From: Volvox africanus
Taxonomy: Eukaryota > Chlorophyta > Chlorophyceae > Chlamydomonadales > Volvocaceae
Direction of reading: 5' to 3'
Assembly: GCA_030268105.1 (NCBI GenBank)
Contig: BSDZ01000021.1
Location: 1,178,001 to 1,242,000, forward strand
DNA: 64,000 nt
Of the stretch, positions 59,313 through 64,000 are shown piece after piece. The notes under the pieces were generated by a model. It ran no database searches and had not been told where the DNA came from. It was given only the letters and a program-made list of their open reading frames with translations. Numbering within the stretch: the stretch's first letter is position 1; every line of letters begins with the position of its first letter. Position numbers and translations under genes: made by a program.

Positions 59313-62300
59313 CTGAGGAGGTGCAGCAGGCACGATGGAGGGGATGCGGAGTCATCGGTGGAGACTGGATATATCGGATCTCAGTAGATGGACTTTAAGC
59401 TGGTGGAGGGGTCGAAACAATATGAGCATGGGACATGATAAAATCTCAGTGGCCAGTATATGCTTGCCGCATCACATGATTCGGTTGGATGTGCATGTAT
59501 GTGTATCAAAGTGGAACACGGGCCCAGTGCGCCATACTGATAAGCCCTATGAAGCCCGCAGTGTCGGGTACGTCTGCAAAAGCCAAACGATGTTTGTTAT
59601 ATTAAGCCTGCAGCCCTCTATTTCCAGGATAGCTGCTTTCTCTCGGTTTGGGACCATGTGGCAAACGGATTTCCAACTGCCCGGCACGTCGAGACTTCAG
59701 GACTCCAGGACCACAAATTTGACCATGCTGTCCAAATTCAATCTCAAGAATCATCATGTTACATGGTGCAATCGTCGCCAAAAATCTGGGCGCTTCCGAC
59801 GGCTCTAGGCACTTACTCGTCCAAACTTGCAGAGCCCGCCTACCAAGCAGAGCTTTTGGATAATCGTTCTGAAAACATGTTTGCAGGCGTATTATTTACT
59901 AAAGACATACACAGGGCATTTTATCACCCGCACCGTTCGCATGGCCTACCTCTGAGCAGACGCCTAATACCAGCACCAATACCAGCGCAATACTACGAGA
60001 GGTTTTTATCAGCATCATATATTCACTTTAAGTTTGGTTGCTCTACACCTGACTGTATATCCGGTACTCGCTCAAGGACAAACCTCATCGAACAAACCTT
60101 GAGCCTCAGTAGTAATATATATATTTTTTATGATGAAGACATGTTGCATATTTGAATATTGAAATGTTTGCTAAGTCCTTCGTCACTCGTCTATCTCGGC
60201 GCGCGGGTCTATCTTCTCGGTGGTCGTACGGGATACCGTCGCCTTTGTAACTCCAATGGAATTTGACTAGAAAGGGCCTGCGTCAATCACGGTTTTTGCA
60301 TGTAGGAGAGAATTATGTTCTAGAGCAGCTTGAAGACAGTGTCCATGGATAGCGTCAGAAAGAAGTATGCATGACGATGCCTAATTCACCGAATCCACTA
60401 GCGAAAAAAAAAGTGATTACACAGTCCCAATTGATGAACCGGTACAATAATGGATTTCATTATAATCTAAGCAATCCACACGAAACGACAATAGGAATGT
60501 TTGTTAGGGTTACATAGCAATCCGGATAACTTTTTTAAATTGTCCCCCAAGGACAGCTGTGTAGTATCCTGGGGTATTTACGGGTAGTAACTGGGATGAC
60601 CGTAATATACCATCTTCTGATTGGGACATTAGATGCTGTAGGCAGATGTGACTGAGATACAACAAGCTGCAGAGCGGTTATTCACTCAGGATAATAGGAA
60701 TGCCAAGGACATGCCTAGTGAACAAAAAGAACACAACTTGCGCCGTATATCATACACGCAGCCTTCCTTCCCTCCCTGGTGCCTTCCCTTCACCTCCACC
60801 CTTTCTCAGGTCCTTCATCCCCTTCTCCCATGTGCCTGGGTGACGCTGTACGGCATGGATTTCCGCTCCCACCGCTTCTTGTTCCCTCGAGACCCAACTC
60901 GTGGCTTCCGTTCTCCCGGACTTAGTGTACACAGTGGAGGTGGGACAAGTCGTTCGGCCCAATGTGTGCATGTGTGTGTGTGCGCGCGCGCCAAACATTA
61001 ACTACATACGAGCAATCCGAATGTCATGCTGTCTGGATGTCTGTCAGTTGTCCGCCTGCTCCTTGGATATAATGCTGACCTGCCCAAAGGATTCGTTGGA
61101 AATCCGGATCTTATCCACGATATGTGGGTTTCGAAAGGCTTGTAATTAGCGGGATGCATGCAACCTGGAGTCCCGACATCCGGGTGGCCATGGCCGGGTG
61201 TGGAAGCCACCTCGGCAGAGGGTTGCGGCCGAAGCGGTGCAGCACCGAATCCAATGCACACACAGCCTTGCCGATCTGATGCCAGGAGCCCCCCGCGAGT
61301 GAGAGTGAGAGCGAGAATGAAACCAAACCTTAGATACGCGGCCCGCGGCGGAAGAGGCAGGCAGGTGAGTTCGGCCGCCAAAGGAGGGCGGGGACTGAGC
61401 CCCGACTATGACTGCCCCCAAACGAGGCTATGGCGCAGTGGTAATGCAGGCGGCATCGAACGTGCCAAATAGAAAATAGCCAGACTGCTGGATAAGACCC
61501 AATTTGCGTCGATGTAATAGCACATGGTACGGGCCTCCACGCGGCAATGAGCCAACTTGCCATCGGATGGTCGTTGGTTTCTTGCCAACAAGAAGACGCG
61601 CTGCAGAGGGCGAATAGAGAGGCTGGACGGCCACGCACGACAATCACGCCGCCAGACCGGGTGATAGCGCAACGTGTGGCTATGTGGGCTCAGCAACATG
61701 GCGGGTGGTGGACGTGGAGCTTTTGTTTGGGTGGGGACCGCTGCACCTTGCACATCCGTCCGTCTGCCTTGCTCCAAGCGTCACCCAAGCACGCCGCTGA
61801 CAGCAATGCCAACCTTTACAATGGTGTTTGGCTTTAACGATTGATCCTCACCATCGCTATGCATGCCGGCCGCGCGCGAGAGGACAGGAACAAATGGAAT
61901 AAATGAAAATGAAAAATAGAAATTGGGATATGCTGTAACCTTTTATGACCATGGAAGCTGCATCAAGGGACGCTTACCACATGTGTTCTAGGTACCTGCT
62001 CGTAGGTGTGGAAGTTGATAGCGTCGAGCTCCCAGATTCCTTGATCAACCGCTGCATGACTCAGACACACCCGTTCATCAAGCAATCAAACAATTACGGA
62101 ATGGATTGGACAACTTCCTGAAGAGATCATATATGCGTAACTTTATTTTCGTTTTTACAATTATGCAAATACAGTGAAATCGTTGGTTTGGGGAACTTGC
62201 CGGTCTTGTCAGTTCACTCTTAATCCATCGCGCTTCTCGACATGACAACTTCACCGATAGTGAGATAGTGTCGCTCTTAAGCACATCGAACATTTTATTT

Positions 62301-63660
62301 GCAGTTTTTGTCTAGATCAATCTGCATGCTTTAGTTCCCTGAAGAATTTTTGTGCAACTGCCAGGCATATCCCATCCTTACGTCGTCATCTTCTCCAGGC
62401 GGCGACCTCTCCGTTTGTGAGTGCGGACAGCACCCGCATGCAGAGGATCTGCCGCACGACCTTTGCCCGAGGCGCCCCGCTGCCGTACCGTCGTGGAACA
62501 TTCCCAGCCGGTCTACTTTCTTACTTTCCTTGGTCGGTTTAATGCCCCATATCGTCATCAGCACAACACAGAAGCCACACAACACCCACGACGTAGAAAT
62601 TTCTATCTTGACGGGCCTCTGGATCAGAAATAAACAGGGTTTCTATTTCATTTAACAGTTACGGATACAATAGTAACGCATAGAGGTGGTGTCCGCATCG
62701 ACCACCCGATGATGTAGATCTCATCGGCTGTTTACAGTTTGGTCACTGGCACTTTGGTTTCAAGCTGCGCAACATGTTCACCTGGGCTACCTCTGCCATA
62801 TACGGACGTGTAAGTGCGGGTGCTGGTGATACGGATGGTGCGATGCGAATTTCCGGAGGACGCTGCTAAGCGGGAAACGGATGGGAACTTCGCCAAAGTC
62901 GCATGCAGCCGCAAGGGTGCGTGATGTGACGTGACATGTTTGCGGCAGTCCTCTAAACGCTTCGTTAACTGGAAGCCGCTATCAATTCATGCAAAGGCGA
63001 GGCCGGCCTTTGTCGGCATGTCCAAGATTTCCGGATATGTTAAGCCTGTTCGGCCGATACCTGTTCCCAGGGGCTTCCTAAGTCGCCGTACGGTACGGCA
63101 AGGCATATCAGGCATAATCCTTGCCACAATGTACCTGTGACAAAGTAGAATGCCGCTCATCCCAACAAACCGTTTATCGTACCCCCATAGCAACTGCTAA
63201 ACCCATCAAGGGACGAAACCGGTAACCGGTCGTGTAACTCCCTTTGCCCCTAATCCAAAACGCGTCGCCGCCAAACATTCATTAGCTACCTACAGAGAGG
63301 ATTTAGGGAACCAGGTGGGTCCTTAATCTGCATACCTTTCACCCCTTATGATGTCATATCCTTGATAACACGGAAAATGACAAAACGTCGTTCTACGTGT
63401 TCCAACTTCACAGCGGTTCCTGTCTGGTTGGTACGAGATAGGTTATGCACGGATACACGTGCTGCTTGTGATGTGCTTTCATTACATCCTTGACTTTCCC
63501 TAGACATGTTTCGCACATGACCCTCCCGAGCTGCAACATCATCAAGATCTTTGTGACTCGGCGGCGCGGGGAGGAGTGGCCGCCAAAGGGCCGTCAGGAA
63601 GTTCCCACTCGAGTCACAGAAAACTTCAGGAAGCCCTGATTGGATCACAGGATAATTGCA
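59313..63660. other. Spacer, possible undetected 5' exons of the giant gene
   Basis: No exon could be supported. The missing N terminus of the giant minus-strand gene should lie here; a minus-strand frame starting at about 62,585 (MLCGFCVVLMTIWGIKP...) has a hydrophobic start but cannot be linked by phase. The stretch 60,100-60,600 is AT-rich. A GT/GC dinucleotide run occurs near 60,964-60,990. Confidence 0.4.
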
Positions 63661-63662
63661 TG

Positions 63663-63694
63663 TCATATAAATTCCAGCACTCTATTTAAGCACA
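63663..63694 (+). promoter_or_regulatory. Candidate TATA-type core promoter
   Basis: CATATAAATT at about 63,664 and TATTTAAG at about 63,684 lie roughly 90-115 bp upstream of the ATG at 63781, a plausible TATA position for a short 5' untranslated leader. Confidence 0.4.
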
Positions 63695-63732
63695 CTAGTT
63701 TACGTTTAGTTCATCTTCGCCGCGATTTGGCA

Positions 63733-63769
63733 GCATCTCCCATCTCCCATCTCCCATCACCCATCTCCA
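63733..63769. repeat. CATCTCC tandem repeat in a putative 5' leader
   Basis: About five imperfect CATCTCC units just before the ATG at 63781. Confidence 0.88.
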
Positions 63770-63780
63770 TTTGCGTATCC

Positions 63781-64000
63781 ATGGCGCTGGTGGAGCCTGT
63801 CATGTGTCCAAATCAACGTTTTTCCGGCACTGCTACTGAGGCTATACCGCCAATGGCGGCGGCGACTGCAGCTGCGGCGGCTGCGGCGGCGGTAGTGGGA
63901 TTCGGCACTGCAATAGTACCGCCGCCGGTGGGCTCCGGAACCGTTGCGGCGGCGGCGGCCGGATCCGGCCAGCCAGCGGCAGCGCTAGCCCCAGCTCTCG
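63781..64000 (+). CDS. Start of an Ala/Gly/Pro-rich protein gene, cut by right edge
   Basis: An ATG-initiated frame open for 73 codons to the window edge. It begins MALVEPVMCPNQRFSG and continues into alanine-rich low-complexity sequence with GCG/GCA codons, interspersed with Pro and Gly. TATA-like words and a pyrimidine-rich leader lie upstream, and GC content rises sharply at the ATG, both in favour of a true first exon. No family is recognisable from this fragment, and the C-terminal part lies outside the window. Confidence 0.55.
   Translation, partial: MALVEPVMCPNQRFSGTATEAIPPMAAATAAAAAAAAVVGFGTAIVPPPVGSGTVAAAAAGSGQPAAALAPAL

Noticed and set aside
61425..61500. tRNA-like A box (TGGCGCAGTGGT)
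   Set aside because: No B box (GGTTCRANNCC) and no cloverleaf pairing follows at a sensible distance.
63346..63666. 106-codon minus-strand frame
   Set aside because: No recognisable motif, no good splice link to the giant gene and it overlaps the putative promoter of the plus-strand gene at 63781.

Overview
This is a nuclear window from a green alga. Volvocine (Chlamydomonas/Gonium/Volvox) affinity is inferred from intron-dense genes with ordinary GT-AG introns, polycystin-2-like channels with an algal Cys-rich insert, an aurora-like (CALK-type) kinase, very large F5/8 type C proteins with Pro/Ser-rich linkers, long single-residue tracts, and moderate GC. Most of the long open frames seen in simple translation are shadows. 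I rebuilt genes by chaining exons whose reading phases agree across GT-AG junctions.

Layout, left to right. (1) About 1-11,860, minus strand: a polycystin-2-like cation channel, 17 exons in phase, running off the left edge at its C terminus. (2) About 11,860-18,450: no supportable gene, but a 98-bp element with two interleaved perfect inverted repeats. (3) 18,454-23,560, minus: a CALK-like protein kinase with a 25-nt microexon. (4) 23,561-26,335: AT-richer spacer. (5) 26,336-33,462, minus: a WNK-type kinase with a 1,162-residue reconstruction and a 23-nt microexon at almost the same place. (6) 34,352-38,051, plus: an eight-exon gene for a 557-residue protein of unknown function. (7) 39,363-40,361, plus: an intronless membrane-anchored glycosyltransferase-like gene. 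(8) 40,362-42,638: spacer with two abutting perfect palindromes. (9) 42,639-59,312, minus: a giant gene of about 2,800 residues with an amidotransferase/ThuA-like front end, a series of F5/8 type C-like modules, a Pro/Ser stalk and a polytopic TRP-like C-terminal membrane region. (10) 59,313-63,660: spacer, no convincing exon. (11) 63,781 to the right edge, plus: the start of an Ala-rich gene.

The named genes fit a cell-surface and ciliary signalling theme: two membrane proteins with large extracellular parts (one clearly a channel), and two kinases from families linked elsewhere to flagellar length control (CALK) and ion or osmotic balance (WNK). Nothing shows that they are co-regulated. The WNK-like gene and the 557-residue gene are divergently arranged and may share a promoter region near 33,500-34,350. 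Splice sites were placed by eye from consensus and phase; no transcript data were available, and 5' ends are the least certain parts.
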